A stretch of 34,328 bases of DNA from GCA-2697345 sp049602715 (lineage in GTDB: Bacteria; Pseudomonadota; Alphaproteobacteria; Rhodobacterales; Rhodobacteraceae), in NCBI GenBank assembly GCA_049602715.1, contig JBMYRX010000019.1, forward strand, positions 1-34,328, given 5' to 3'. The notes below the pieces were generated by a model. The model was not told the DNA's origin. It ran no database searches and saw only the letters and a list, made by a program, of their open reading frames with translations. Numbering within the stretch: the first letter of the stretch is position 1; every line of letters begins with the position of its first letter. Below are positions 15,181 to 24,364 of the stretch, in pieces. The translations under genes were made by a program, and so were the position numbers.

Positions 15181-15858
15181 ATGATTGAGCAATTATCATT
15201 TTCACTTCCTAGAAAAGTTCTGCATAACCGAGAGAATTATTTTGTCTCTCGAGCAAATCGTAACGCTGTGTCTTTCATAGAAGATTGGAACTCTTGGCCT
15301 TTAAATAAACTAATTTTGGTCGGATCAGAGGGTTCAGGGAAGACACATTTAGCATCTCTTTGGGCCGAAGAAGTCGGTGCTAAAATTTTATCTTCAACCG
15401 ATTTAATGGAAGAACAAATCTCAAAACTAAGTGGTAAACCTGTTTTAATTGAAGATATTCATAAAATTCAAAGAAATAGACCGGCGGAAACGATATTTTT
15501 CCATTTACATAACTTTTTAAATCTGGAGAATACTAGCCTTTTAATGACTTCAAGACTACTCCCTGGCCGATTGAATTTTATATTGGAAGATTTGCAAAGC
15601 CGTATTTTAGGATCATCCATAGTGGAATTAGAGGCTGTTGATGACGACTTGCTTTCTGCAGTACTAGTTAAAATGTTCGCGGATCGGCAAATGTATTTTT
15701 CAGATAAGTTACTGGCATATGTTTTGTTAAGGATAGAAAGAAGTTACATAGCGATTAAGACTTTCGTAGAAGAAGTTGATAGCCGGGCCATGACTGAAAA
15801 CCGAGTAATTGGGAAAAGGTTAGTTAGAGATATACTTGATAAAGGAAAACAAAGTTAA
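15181..15858 (+). CDS. hdaA: HdaA, DnaA-related regulator of replication initiation
   Basis: The 225-residue product is an Hda-type AAA+ protein that, with the DNA-loaded beta clamp, promotes ATP hydrolysis by DnaA after initiation. Walker A is G48-SEGSGKT55 and Walker B is VLIED at 88-92. An N-terminal EQLSFSLP at residues 3-10 resembles the clamp-binding motif found at the start of Hda proteins. That motif has to be near the N terminus, which favours ATG 15181 over the in-frame TTG at 15169. It follows the AI-2E gene by four bases and precedes ppk1 by 23 bases. The sensor region is divergent, as usual in alphaproteobacteria; a DnaA paralogue role other than inactivation is less likely. Confidence 0.85.
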   Translation: MIEQLSFSLPRKVLHNRENYFVSRANRNAVSFIEDWNSWPLNKLILVGSEGSGKTHLASLWAEEVGAKILSSTDLMEEQISKLSGKPVLIEDIHKIQRNRPAETIFFHLHNFLNLENTSLLMTSRLLPGRLNFILEDLQSRILGSSIVELEAVDDDLLSAVLVKMFADRQMYFSDKLLAYVLLRIERSYIAIKTFVEEVDSRAMTENRVIGKRLVRDILDKGKQS

Positions 15859-15881
15859 CTGCTAATTGATGGGTTTATTGA

Positions 15882-18095
15882 ATGACAACCAAACTAGTTA
15901 AAAAAAATAAATTTACAGGTAAGGTCAATTCGAACTTCCTTAAAACAGGTTTTTCGGAGCCAGTATCAGTAAAAGGATTAAATTCATCAAGCCCAGAGAG
16001 GTTTTTTAATAGGGAGTTAAGTTGGCTAGATTTTAATTATAGAGTTTTGGAAGAAGCTGAGAATGCTGACGTACCAATCTTAGAAAGAGTAAGGTTTTTA
16101 TCAATCTCAGGTACAAATCTTGACGAATTCTATAGTGTAAGAGTGGCTGGCTGGCTTCAGTTACTTAAAACCGGGGTACAAAGATATTCTGAAGATGGTA
16201 AAAGCCCGTTGGATCAACTCAAATTAATTGATACCAAGTGCCGAAGTTTAATCTCCTATCAAGACAAAGTTTGGACTTCTTTACTAAAAGACTTACAGAA
16301 GGAAAGTATAGAAGTTTTAAATTCACTTCAATTACATGAAGACGATGATAGCTTTTTAGATGCCTATTTTTATTCTAATGTTTTTTCTGTACTTTCTCCT
16401 TTGGCTATAGATCCTGCTCATCCATTCCCGTTTATTCCTCATTCTGGCCTTGCTTTGGCTTTACAGTTAGAGAGTAATAGCGACAACTCTGTGTTAAGAG
16501 CGCTGCTACCTATACCCTCTCAAATAAATCGGTTTATAAAATTACCATCATGTGCATCAAAGCATCGATATTTAATGTTAGATCAATTATTATTATCAAA
16601 GGTAAGTAAACTTTTCCCAGGTTATCAACTTAATGGCCACTGCACTTTCAGCGTATTGAGAGACAGTGACCTTGAGGTCGAGGAAGAAGCAGATGATTTA
16701 GTGAGAGAATTTGAAGTTGCTTTAAAGAAGCGACGTGTCGGCGACGTAGTTAGATTGAAAATTGATGCTAATTCGCCAACTGAACTTCGAGCTCTTATAA
16801 TGCGATATCTGGATGTCTCAGAAAATGAAGTTGTAGAAGTTAAAGGCATGATAGGTCTCTCTAATTTAAATGAGTTGGTAAATATCCCTAAGAAAGAATT
16901 AGTATGGCCTAAATTTAACCCTAGAGTTCCCGAACGAGTCTCAGATCATGAAGGCGATATATTCAAAGCGATTAAAAAGAAAGATATGCTTCTCCATCAT
17001 CCTTATGAAACATTTGAGACTGTTATAAATTTATTACAGCAGGCAGCTGAAGACCCAAATGTTGTGGCTATAAAACAAACCCTGTATCGTACATCCAATG
17101 AAAGTCCAGTAGTGGATGCGTTATGTTTAGCTGCTGAAAATGGAAAAGCTGTAACTGCGCTTGTTGAATTAAAAGCACGATTCGATGAGGCTGCGAATAT
17201 CAGACAGGCCAAAAAATTAGAAAAAGCGGGGGCACATGTCGTGTATGGCTTTATCAAATATAAAACCCACGCAAAAATCTCTTCAGTTGTTAGAAGAGAA
17301 AACAAAAAACTAGTTACATACAGCCATTTTGGTACTGGAAATTATCACCCCATAACGGCGAAGTTTTATACAGATTTAAGTCTTTTTACATGCGATATCG
17401 CACTCGGCAAAGATGCGACAAAGGTATTCAATTATATCGGTGGGTATGCGCAACCAGAAAATCTGAACAGTCTTAGTATCTCGCCGCTTAATTTAAAAAG
17501 TAAAATATTAGAGATGATTGAATTGGAGATTAGTAATGTCAGGTTGGGAAAAAGAGGTGAAATTTGGGCAAAAATGAATTCGATAATTGATCCCGAGATT
17601 ATAGACTCGCTTTATAAGGCATCTTGTTCAGGAGTAAAAATTAGTTTGATTATTCGTGGAATTTGTGGCGTACGGCCTGGAGTAAAGGGTTTAAGCGAAA
17701 ATATAAGAGTTAAGTCAATTGTTGGACGATTTTTAGAGCATTCACGAATAATTTGTTTTGGAAGCGGCAGTTCGTTACCGTCAAAGAATGCTAAGGTATT
17801 TATCTCTTCAGCAGACTGGATGGGACGAAATTTTGATTGGAGAGTAGAGACATTGGTAGAGATTAAAAATGCAACTGTAAAAAAACAAGTTGTGAGCCAG
17901 ATTATGGCAGCTAATCTTGCGGATACTAAGCAAAGCTGGGTTTTGACTAATGATGGTGGTTATATCAGGGATTCACAGCCTATTAATTCGAGTAGTTTTA
18001 GTTGTCATAAGTTTTTCATGGAAAACCCTTCTTTATCTGGTAGAGGCTCGGCTGGCGCGAGTGATGTGCCAGAGCTAACTCATTCGTCAAATTAA
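15882..18095 (+). CDS. ppk1: polyphosphate kinase 1
   Basis: The 737-residue enzyme makes polyphosphate from ATP reversibly through a phosphohistidine. The N-terminal domain starts RFFNRELSWLDFNYRVLEEA after about 40 poorly conserved residues. The head domain and two phospholipase-D-like C-terminal domains follow (KQTLYRTSNESPVVDAL; VELKARFDEAANI). The phospho-accepting His is expected in YKTHAKIS (His463), with a second conserved His in SHFGTGNYHP (His482). Length is typical. It lies between hdaA and ppx, so synthesis and breakdown of polyphosphate are encoded side by side. The last 40 residues are Ser-rich and not conserved to my knowledge. Confidence 0.96.
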   Translation: MTTKLVKKNKFTGKVNSNFLKTGFSEPVSVKGLNSSSPERFFNRELSWLDFNYRVLEEAENADVPILERVRFLSISGTNLDEFYSVRVAGWLQLLKTGVQRYSEDGKSPLDQLKLIDTKCRSLISYQDKVWTSLLKDLQKESIEVLNSLQLHEDDDSFLDAYFYSNVFSVLSPLAIDPAHPFPFIPHSGLALALQLESNSDNSVLRALLPIPSQINRFIKLPSCASKHRYLMLDQLLLSKVSKLFPGYQLNGHCTFSVLRDSDLEVEEEADDLVREFEVALKKRRVGDVVRLKIDANSPTELRALIMRYLDVSENEVVEVKGMIGLSNLNELVNIPKKELVWPKFNPRVPERVSDHEGDIFKAIKKKDMLLHHPYETFETVINLLQQAAEDPNVVAIKQTLYRTSNESPVVDALCLAAENGKAVTALVELKARFDEAANIRQAKKLEKAGAHVVYGFIKYKTHAKISSVVRRENKKLVTYSHFGTGNYHPITAKFYTDLSLFTCDIALGKDATKVFNYIGGYAQPENLNSLSISPLNLKSKILEMIELEISNVRLGKRGEIWAKMNSIIDPEIIDSLYKASCSGVKISLIIRGICGVRPGVKGLSENIRVKSIVGRFLEHSRIICFGSGSSLPSKNAKVFISSADWMGRNFDWRVETLVEIKNATVKKQVVSQIMAANLADTKQSWVLTNDGGYIRDSQPINSSSFSCHKFFMENPSLSGRGSAGASDVPELTHSSN

Positions 18096-18136
18096 TGCAG
18101 AAAAATAATTAAGACTTTATAGAAGGACTCGAGTTT

Positions 18137-19678
18137 TTGGTTGGAAAAATTTCAAATAAGAAAATTGGAATTAACAAAAACTCCGCTTTAAACTCCAATT
18201 TTTTTGATTCAAAAGATAATTCACTTACTCGTGTTGGTGTGATAGACGTTGGCTCTAACTCTGTCCGAATGGTAGTTTTTGACGGAGCCGCGCGTAGCCC
18301 TGCATATTTCTTTAACGAGAATATCTTTTGCGGTCTTGGAAAAAGAGTTAATGCAGATGGGTCTTTAAATAATAAGTCTAAAGAAAGGGCGTTTGCGGCT
18401 CTGTCTAGGTTTTCACTATTAGTAAAAAATATGAAAATCTCTCCTATATTTTGTGTTGCTACAGCTGCTGTTAGAGAAGCTAGTGATCGGCTTAAATTTT
18501 GTCAGGATGTATTTAAATTGACTGGTTTAGAGCTAAAGGTTCTTACGGGGATCGAAGAAGCTAGATTATCTGCACAAGGAATATTTCTGGGGTGGCCAGA
18601 GGCTAGTGGGATAATGTGTGATATTGGTGGTTCATCACTGGAATTGGCATCTTTGAGAGACGGTGTTGTTAGAGGTTGTCGTTCTGTTCCACTCGGTCCA
18701 TTAAAGCTTATAGAGTTCGAGTCTAACAAGAAACTACTTCAGCGTCATATCAACAAAAGGTTAGACAATATAAATGGTATATTAGATTTTTCTGGAAAAG
18801 ATTTATATTTAGTAGGAGGATCATGGAGAGCCATTGCGCGATTAGATATGGAGAGGAAAAAATATCCCTTGAAGGTTTTACACGAATATCAAATGACGAC
18901 AGATTCTGTGTTGAAAACTGTGAGATGGATTTTGTCTAAGGACATTAAAGAGCTAGGTAATTTAACCGGTATTTCAAAGTCAAGACTTAAGTTAGTTCCT
19001 GTGGCAGCCCAAGTTTTGAGATCCTTGATGAAAAAATTAAAACCTAAATCTATTTTTCTATCTAGCTACGGTATAAGAGAGGGTGTTTTATACGAGCAAA
19101 TGCCATATAAATTAAAACGGTGTGATCCTTTATTAGAAGCTTGCAGATTGGATGAAGAACAGAATGCAAGAGTTTCAGGATTTGGGTTGAAATTATTTAA
19201 GTTTCTTCGTCCATTATTTCAAAAATGTTCAGATAAGAAAAATAGATTAATTGAGTCTGCTTGTTTGCTTCATGATGTTAATTGGCGTGCTCACCCAGAT
19301 TACAGAGCTGAAGTATGTTTTGATAACGCGACGAGAGCAAACTTGGGTGGTTTATCTCACAAAGAGCGTATTTTTCTGGGTGTTTCGTTATTGCACAGAT
19401 ATAAGAATAGTCGATTAGATACACAACATGAAAAAGTATTAGGCCTTCTTACCATCGAAGAACTAAAAGAGGCAGAGATTCTAGGAAAAGCTATGCGATT
19501 TGGCGCTATGTTTTCAACAATGGACGCCGATATACCAGCAAAGTTGCATTGGGACTTGGAGAAGAGGATAATTAGATTGACCCTAAGCCCGAAGAGTCGC
19601 GGGTTATATGGAGAAGTTGTACAAGCAAGATTTTTATCTTTAGCGAAATCGATGAAGTCCGGAATAGAGGTGTTATAA
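18137..19678 (+). CDS. ppx: exopolyphosphatase (Ppx/GppA family)
   Basis: The 513-residue enzyme releases phosphate from polyphosphate ends and may also hydrolyse pppGpp. It shows the actin-like ATPase fold: phosphate-1 loop VGVIDVGSNSVRMVVFDG at about 33-50, phosphate-2 loop MCDIGGSSLEL at about 160, and a C-terminal HD-like helical domain with ESACLLHDVNWRAHPDYR. The TTG at 18137 is taken as the start because AAGGA (18123-18127) is nine bases upstream and a roughly 30-residue N-terminal extension before the fold is usual in this group. It follows ppk1 by 41 bases, likely in one operon. Exopolyphosphatase is favoured over guanosine pentaphosphatase by this linkage. Confidence 0.92.
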   Translation: MVGKISNKKIGINKNSALNSNFFDSKDNSLTRVGVIDVGSNSVRMVVFDGAARSPAYFFNENIFCGLGKRVNADGSLNNKSKERAFAALSRFSLLVKNMKISPIFCVATAAVREASDRLKFCQDVFKLTGLELKVLTGIEEARLSAQGIFLGWPEASGIMCDIGGSSLELASLRDGVVRGCRSVPLGPLKLIEFESNKKLLQRHINKRLDNINGILDFSGKDLYLVGGSWRAIARLDMERKKYPLKVLHEYQMTTDSVLKTVRWILSKDIKELGNLTGISKSRLKLVPVAAQVLRSLMKKLKPKSIFLSSYGIREGVLYEQMPYKLKRCDPLLEACRLDEEQNARVSGFGLKLFKFLRPLFQKCSDKKNRLIESACLLHDVNWRAHPDYRAEVCFDNATRANLGGLSHKERIFLGVSLLHRYKNSRLDTQHEKVLGLLTIEELKEAEILGKAMRFGAMFSTMDADIPAKLHWDLEKRIIRLTLSPKSRGLYGEVVQARFLSLAKSMKSGIEVL

Positions 19679-19768
19679 TTTTTATCCTCAAAATTAATTT
19701 TCCTAATCTTGGCAAAAGGTTAAGTTTCAACTAAGTCTTTATGATTAATAAAAAAGAGAGACCATAGA

Positions 19769-21109
19769 ATGCGATTAACAAAATATTTCTTACCAACATT
19801 GAAAGAAACGCCAGCCGAGGCTCAAATTGTTAGTCATAGATATATGTTGCGAGCTGGTATGATTAAACAGTCTAGTGCTGGAATATATTCTTGGTTGCCT
19901 CTCGGTTTTAAAGTACTACAGAAAATCGAAAAAATTGTTCATGAAGAGCAATCAGCCGCTGGTCACATACCAATGTTAATGCCCACGCTGCAATCAGCGG
20001 ATCTATGGCGTGAAAGCGGTCGTTATGAAGATTATGGCGAGGAGATGCTTCGGGTAACAGATCGCAACGGAAGAGATCTGTTGTATGGCCCCACAAATGA
20101 GGAATTGATTACTGATATTTTTAGATCATACGTTTCAAGTTATAAAGATTTACCTTTAACTTTGTACCATATCCAATGGAAGTTTCGAGATGAGATTAGA
20201 CCAAGGTTTGGTGTAATGCGTGGTAGAGAGTTTTATATGAAGGATGGATACAATTTTGATCTTGATCATAGTAGCGCGATGCATGCTTATAACAGGCATA
20301 TGATTAGTTACTTGAAATCTTATGAGCGTATGGGTTTGAAGGCGATACCCATGAGGGCTGATAGTGGGCCAATTGGTGGTGACGATACTCACGAGTTTTT
20401 AGTGCTTGCGGACACTGGTGAAAGTGAAGTTTATTTTGATAATCGTATTCTAGACCTAAAATTTGGTGATAAAAAAATTAATTACGAGGATCAAAAAGAT
20501 TGTGCCGAGTTTGTTGAAGATTGGACGAGGCCTTATGCGAGAACCAAAGAGACGCATGATCAAAACATTTTTGATTTGGTCCCAGCGTCTAATCAAAAAA
20601 CATCCAGAGGAATTGAGGTAGGGCAGATTTTCTATTTTGGTACAAAATACTCTGACGCAATGGGCGCTAAAGTTCAAAATCATAAGGGTGAAAATGTCCC
20701 AGTTCATATGGGTAGCCATGGAATTGGCATATCACGTCTGGTCGGCGCAATAATTGAAGCTAATCATGATGATAGGGGTATAATTTGGCCCGAAGGTGTA
20801 ACACCTTTTCACAGTGGTTTAATAAATCTGAAGCAAGGTAACAGCGACACGGATTCAGCTTGTGAACAAATTTATAAAGAATTGACCGAACTAGGTCTGG
20901 ATATTCTTTATGACGATAGAGATGAGAGAGCTGGTGGAAAGTTTGCTACCATGGATCTTTTGGGATTACCTTGGAGAATAACAGTAGGTCCACGTGGGTT
21001 AAAAAATAACACGGTTGAATTAACAAGTAGGCGAACTGGTAAAAGTGAAGATATTTCTTTGGAATTGGTTTCTAAGAAACTGGTTAGTATCTATAGCAAA
21101 ATGCTTTAA
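19769..21109 (+). CDS. proS: prolyl-tRNA synthetase, short alphaproteobacterial type
   Basis: The 446-residue class II synthetase charges tRNA-Pro. Visible are motif 1 (LPLGFKVLQKIEKIVHEE), motif 2 (FRDEIRPRFGVMRGREFYMKDGY), motif 3 (MGSHGIGISRLVGAIIE) and the C-terminal anticodon-binding domain (LGLDILYDDRDERAGGKF). The roughly 180-residue editing insertion of E. coli ProRS is absent between motifs 2 and 3, giving the short form typical of alphaproteobacteria. That suggests mischarged Ala-tRNA-Pro is cleared by a separate protein not encoded here. The ATG is preceded by GAGAGA. The downstream gene pair lolC-lolD is a usual neighbour in Rhodobacteraceae. Confidence 0.96.
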   Translation: MRLTKYFLPTLKETPAEAQIVSHRYMLRAGMIKQSSAGIYSWLPLGFKVLQKIEKIVHEEQSAAGHIPMLMPTLQSADLWRESGRYEDYGEEMLRVTDRNGRDLLYGPTNEELITDIFRSYVSSYKDLPLTLYHIQWKFRDEIRPRFGVMRGREFYMKDGYNFDLDHSSAMHAYNRHMISYLKSYERMGLKAIPMRADSGPIGGDDTHEFLVLADTGESEVYFDNRILDLKFGDKKINYEDQKDCAEFVEDWTRPYARTKETHDQNIFDLVPASNQKTSRGIEVGQIFYFGTKYSDAMGAKVQNHKGENVPVHMGSHGIGISRLVGAIIEANHDDRGIIWPEGVTPFHSGLINLKQGNSDTDSACEQIYKELTELGLDILYDDRDERAGGKFATMDLLGLPWRITVGPRGLKNNTVELTSRRTGKSEDISLELVSKKLVSIYSKML

Positions 21110-21148
21110 TAAATTGAACTGAATTTTAAATTAATTGCTTTCTATAAG

Positions 21149-21168
21149 AAAAGTTATAAAACTTTTTT
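21149..21168 (+). terminator. AT-rich hairpin with T tract between proS and lolC
   Basis: AAAAGTT (21149-21155), loop ATAA, AACTTTT (21160-21166), then TT. The form is that of an intrinsic terminator, but there is only one G:C pair, so it should be weak. It covers the alternative TTG start of lolC at 21167. Confidence 0.3.
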
Positions 21169-21193
21169 GGATTACTCAACGAATGGTCAAAAA

Positions 21194-22465
21194 ATGCTTT
21201 TTTCAAATTTTGAACTTTTACTAGCCTGGAGATATCTCCGCTCCCGACGGTCGGACGGAGGGATTAGTGTTATGACATGGATTAGTTTGATTGGCATTAC
21301 GTTGGCAGTAATGGCTCTAATCGTAACTCTCGCGGTTAGATCGGGTTTTAGGTATGAATTTGTTGACACAATTTTAGGAGCAAATAGTCATATTACGGTC
21401 TATAGCGGTACGATTATAAAAGAAAATGGGCAACGTATGGGTGGGATCTCGGACTATAATAAAATTTCAAAAAAAATATCAAATGTTCAAGGAGTGAGAG
21501 CTTCAGCGCCGATTATTAAACGTCAAATTATGGCTTCTACACATGAAAGGAATGTTGGAGTCGAAGTATTTGGTATTAGTGAAAACGACTTACAGGCTGT
21601 TGAAAGAGTAGTAAATCCTGAAAGATATTATGGAAATATAAAAAACTTTTCTAAAGGTATAGCAATTGGTATTGGCATTGCAAAAGAATTAGGGGTTTTC
21701 GTAGGTGACAAAGTTAAATTAATATCTCCAGATGGAGTTAAGACTGCGTTTGGTACTATTCCTAGGGTTTCAGTTTACGAGATTACTTACATTTTTCAAG
21801 TAGGAAGATATGATATTGACCGTACAAGATTATATATGCCCTTTGACGAGGCTCAAAACTTTTTTGGATCCGAAGGCTTTGCCGATGAAATTGAAATAAT
21901 TTTAGAAGATCCAGAACTTATTAGTGAAAATCTTTTGAATAGTGTTCTGAGTACTTCATCGAGTCTTTCATATTGGACTTGGAAAGATAGCTCTGGAGCA
22001 TTTTTGCAAGCCCTTGAGATGGAAGATAATGTCATGTTTTTGATTTTGTCAATTTTGGTATTAATAGCATCAATGAATATAGTGTCCGGTCTAATTATGC
22101 TGGTGAAAAATAAAGGGCGAGATATAGCTATCTTGAGAACTATAGGATTAACCCAATCCTCTATAATGAAAGTTTTTTTCCTATGTGGTGCTTTTGTTGG
22201 CATAATAGGTACGATGTCTGGTGTATTACTAGGCTGTACATTAGTAGTATACATTGAAGTAATTTTTAGTTTCATTGATGGTCTATCTGATAGCGATATG
22301 TGGGATCCATCTGTTAGGTATTTGTCTCGATTACCCGCCCGTTTAGAATTAAAGGATGTTATTTCGACAATTCTTCTATCACTTTTTTTAAGTTTCTTTG
22401 TAACGATTTTTCCTGCTCGCCGAGCTGCTAAAATGGATCCGGTAGAGGCATTGCGATATGAGTGA
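21194..22465 (+). CDS. lolC: LolC/LolE-type lipoprotein-releasing permease
   Basis: The 423-residue inner-membrane subunit works with LolD to extract outer-membrane-bound lipoproteins and pass them to LolA. The N terminus FELLLAWRYLRSRRSDGGISVMTWISLIGITLAV gives the first membrane helix. A large periplasmic domain (about 55-275) follows, and three C-terminal helices carry FtsX-like signatures (KNKGRDIAILRTIGLTQSSIM, ARRAAKMDPVEALRYE). A TTG at 21167 would add nine residues but lies in the T tract of a hairpin; ATG 21194 gives a normal length. Neither has a clear ribosome binding site. lolD starts eight bases before its stop. A single LolC/E-type gene suggests a homodimeric permease, as in organisms using LolF, unless a second copy lies elsewhere. 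Confidence 0.92.
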   Translation: MLFSNFELLLAWRYLRSRRSDGGISVMTWISLIGITLAVMALIVTLAVRSGFRYEFVDTILGANSHITVYSGTIIKENGQRMGGISDYNKISKKISNVQGVRASAPIIKRQIMASTHERNVGVEVFGISENDLQAVERVVNPERYYGNIKNFSKGIAIGIGIAKELGVFVGDKVKLISPDGVKTAFGTIPRVSVYEITYIFQVGRYDIDRTRLYMPFDEAQNFFGSEGFADEIEIILEDPELISENLLNSVLSTSSSLSYWTWKDSSGAFLQALEMEDNVMFLILSILVLIASMNIVSGLIMLVKNKGRDIAILRTIGLTQSSIMKVFFLCGAFVGIIGTMSGVLLGCTLVVYIEVIFSFIDGLSDSDMWDPSVRYLSRLPARLELKDVISTILLSLFLSFFVTIFPARRAAKMDPVEALRYE

Positions 22466-23135
22466 TTCAGTATTAGTTTTGTCCAACATCTATAAAAGTT
22501 TCTATCTAGGAACACCCAAACAGATAAATGTACTAAAAGGCATCGATCTTACGATTGAAAAAGGAGAAATTGTAGCATTAGTGGCTCCTTCAGGAGCTGG
22601 AAAATCAACCCTTTTGCATATAGCTGGTTTATTGGATAAACCGGATTCCGGTGAAATATCTATGGCCGGAGAATCGGAGAATTTAAAATCGGACCGTGTT
22701 CGAACAGATATACGCAAAACTAAAGTTGGCTTCGTTTATCAATCACACAATCTTTTACCAGAGTTTAGCGCTCTTGAAAATATTATTCTACCCCAACTTG
22801 TTGCTGGAAAGTTAAAGAAGAACGCTTTAAAAAGAGCCAGAATACTATTGGAAAAAGTTGGGGTGGATCATAGAGGTAATCATAGACCTGGTACACTATC
22901 TGGTGGAGAACAGCAAAGAGTAGCGTTTTGTAGAGCTTTGGCTAACAAACCTAAATTACTATTAGCTGATGAGCCTACAGGAAATTTGGATACTGAGACC
23001 TCTACTAGTGTTTTTGATACTATAATAAATTTAGCCAAGGAAACAGGACTTTCAGCAATTGTTGCGACCCATAACCTTGATCTTGCATCTCGTTTGGATA
23101 GAATTATTTATCTAAACAAGGGTGTCATAAATTAA
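22458..23135 (+). CDS. lolD: LolD, ATPase of the lipoprotein release system
   Basis: The 225-residue ABC ATPase powers lipoprotein release by LolC. Walker A is APSGAGKST at 43-51 (Ala in place of the usual first Gly). The Q loop is in YQSHNLLPEFSALENI, the signature is LSGGEQQRVAFCRAL, Walker B is LLLADEPTGNLD and the switch His is in ATHN. The LolD/MacB-type YQxxxLLPxxxALEN pattern sets it apart from importer ATPases. Its ATG overlaps the lolC stop by eight bases, implying translational coupling and a shared complex. It converges with the hydrolase gene with a gap of six bases. Confidence 0.95.
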   Translation: MSDSVLVLSNIYKSFYLGTPKQINVLKGIDLTIEKGEIVALVAPSGAGKSTLLHIAGLLDKPDSGEISMAGESENLKSDRVRTDIRKTKVGFVYQSHNLLPEFSALENIILPQLVAGKLKKNALKRARILLEKVGVDHRGNHRPGTLSGGEQQRVAFCRALANKPKLLLADEPTGNLDTETSTSVFDTIINLAKETGLSAIVATHNLDLASRLDRIIYLNKGVIN

Positions 23136-23141
23136 CTCATT

Positions 23142-24080
23142 TTAGCTGTTCTTATTGAAAAAGCTGTCTATCAGATTTATGGTTTGATCCCTAACTTTTT
23201 TGACTTCCATAATTAGCTCATGTTTAGCATTTTGGATAGTTATTAACTTCCCATTATCCCATTTAGAAATTCTTTTTCTAATTGCGGTAGTATCTATTAT
23301 GGACTCATTTGAGCCAACAAGTATCAAACTGGGAACTGTGGGAGACGAAAGACTTTCTAACAGCCGGCACTCTCTTAGACTTTCATTTATCCAACCGATA
23401 GTAGGACTTCCTAACATAAGTTCAGGGTATGTATTTAACTGGTTCTTAATTCTTCCGTACATATTTTGAGAATTAGTTAAAACATTTCTTTCAAACGGCG
23501 TATATAATACATAATTATTGGTACTGCCCCCTGGAACTATTTTTGTAGAAAGGGGGGCCATTCGTGCTATTGGCTCTACAACCTTTGATAGTAACTTGAC
23601 TAACGGCGAAACTGCTAGACCCCACATTGGGCTTGTAAACACTGACGCTGTGAATGGTAGTTTCTCTATTAAGCTTCTCATAGCAATACAACCACCCATC
23701 GAGTGAGAAAGAAGATACAGGGGTTTGGGAAATTCTAAAGATAAGAACGCCTCAAGGGTTGCTCTAACGTCTTTTTGATAATCAGAATATTTTCTAATAT
23801 GCCCAATAAAGTGGTTTCTATGCAATCTATCTGATAGCCCTTGCCCTCGCCAATCAATAGCCATCACAGAATAACCTTTTTTACTTAGTAAATCTGCTGC
23901 AGCACCGTATTTCTCTATAAATTCACCCCTTCCTGGAAATATCAAAACAGTTCCTTTTTTTCCAGTTCTCCAAATGCCAAGCCGAATATTTTTACCGTCC
24001 TCAGTCGAAAGCCATTTAGCAGAACCTCCTGGAGGACCCATTGCAACTTTAGAAAATAATGGTGCATCTGATTTTATCAA
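23142..24080 (-). CDS. alpha/beta hydrolase, lysophospholipase (PldB)-like
   Basis: The 312-residue product has the alpha/beta hydrolase fold of monoacylglycerol lipase / lysophospholipase PldB-like proteins. FPGRGEFIEKYGAAADLL forms the oxyanion region, followed by AIDWRGQGLSDR and the nucleophile elbow LLSHSMGG with Ser127. The Asp is probably in the SNESIID segment and the His in QNAKHELIME. The elbow reads S-H-S-M-G instead of G-x-S-x-G. No signal peptide is visible. Its ATG overlaps the stop of the upstream SCP2-domain gene by four bases, so both are made together. A lipid-ester substrate is plausible from the family and the partner; it is not proven. Confidence 0.82.
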   Translation of the reverse strand: MIKSDAPLFSKVAMGPPGGSAKWLSTEDGKNIRLGIWRTGKKGTVLIFPGRGEFIEKYGAAADLLSKKGYSVMAIDWRGQGLSDRLHRNHFIGHIRKYSDYQKDVRATLEAFLSLEFPKPLYLLSHSMGGCIAMRSLIEKLPFTASVFTSPMWGLAVSPLVKLLSKVVEPIARMAPLSTKIVPGGSTNNYVLYTPFERNVLTNSQNMYGRIKNQLNTYPELMLGSPTIGWINESLRECRLLESLSSPTVPSLILVGSNESIIDTTAIRKRISKWDNGKLITIQNAKHELIMEVKKVRDQTINLIDSFFNKNS

Positions 24081-24364
24081 GATAAAAGCTTCCCAAGCTG
24101 TATAGCGACTTGAATATCACCTGTTACTTCTAATTTTTTGGACATTACTGCTTTCTGGACTTTTGTTTTACCCGTTATTAATGCTTTAAAGGTCTTAGCA
24201 GTTGCAGTCATGGTGCATTCTGCTGGTTCATCAGATTTCCTAATCCCCAATTTATCGATCATTATTGAACCTTCGTCACTAATTTGTATTTTAACAATAC
24301 CATCAAACCTATTTTTAATTTTTTTCTCTAATACATCTATAGCTAAGTCTATTGTTAATTCCAT
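24077..24364 (-). CDS. SCP2 sterol-carrier-domain protein
   Basis: This 95-residue protein is a single SCP2 domain: an N-terminal helix (LAIDVLEKKIKNRFDGIVKIQIS), a beta sheet with GSIMIDKLG and AECTMTATAKTFKALITGKTKVQKAVMSKKLEVTGDIQVAIQLGKLL, the family's hydrophobic lipid-binding tunnel pattern. It is cytoplasmic. Small stand-alone SCP2 proteins bind fatty acyl-CoA or other lipids. It is first in a two-gene unit with the alpha/beta hydrolase (four-base overlap), suggesting it presents or buffers a lipid ligand for that enzyme. The specific ligand is unknown. Confidence 0.85.
   Translation of the reverse strand: MELTIDLAIDVLEKKIKNRFDGIVKIQISDEGSIMIDKLGIRKSDEPAECTMTATAKTFKALITGKTKVQKAVMSKKLEVTGDIQVAIQLGKLLS

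Noticed and set aside
21853..22515. Long minus-strand open frame (220 codons) opposite the end of lolC
   Set aside because: It lies wholly over the conserved lolC and lolD coding sequence and its product shows no domain; a shadow frame.
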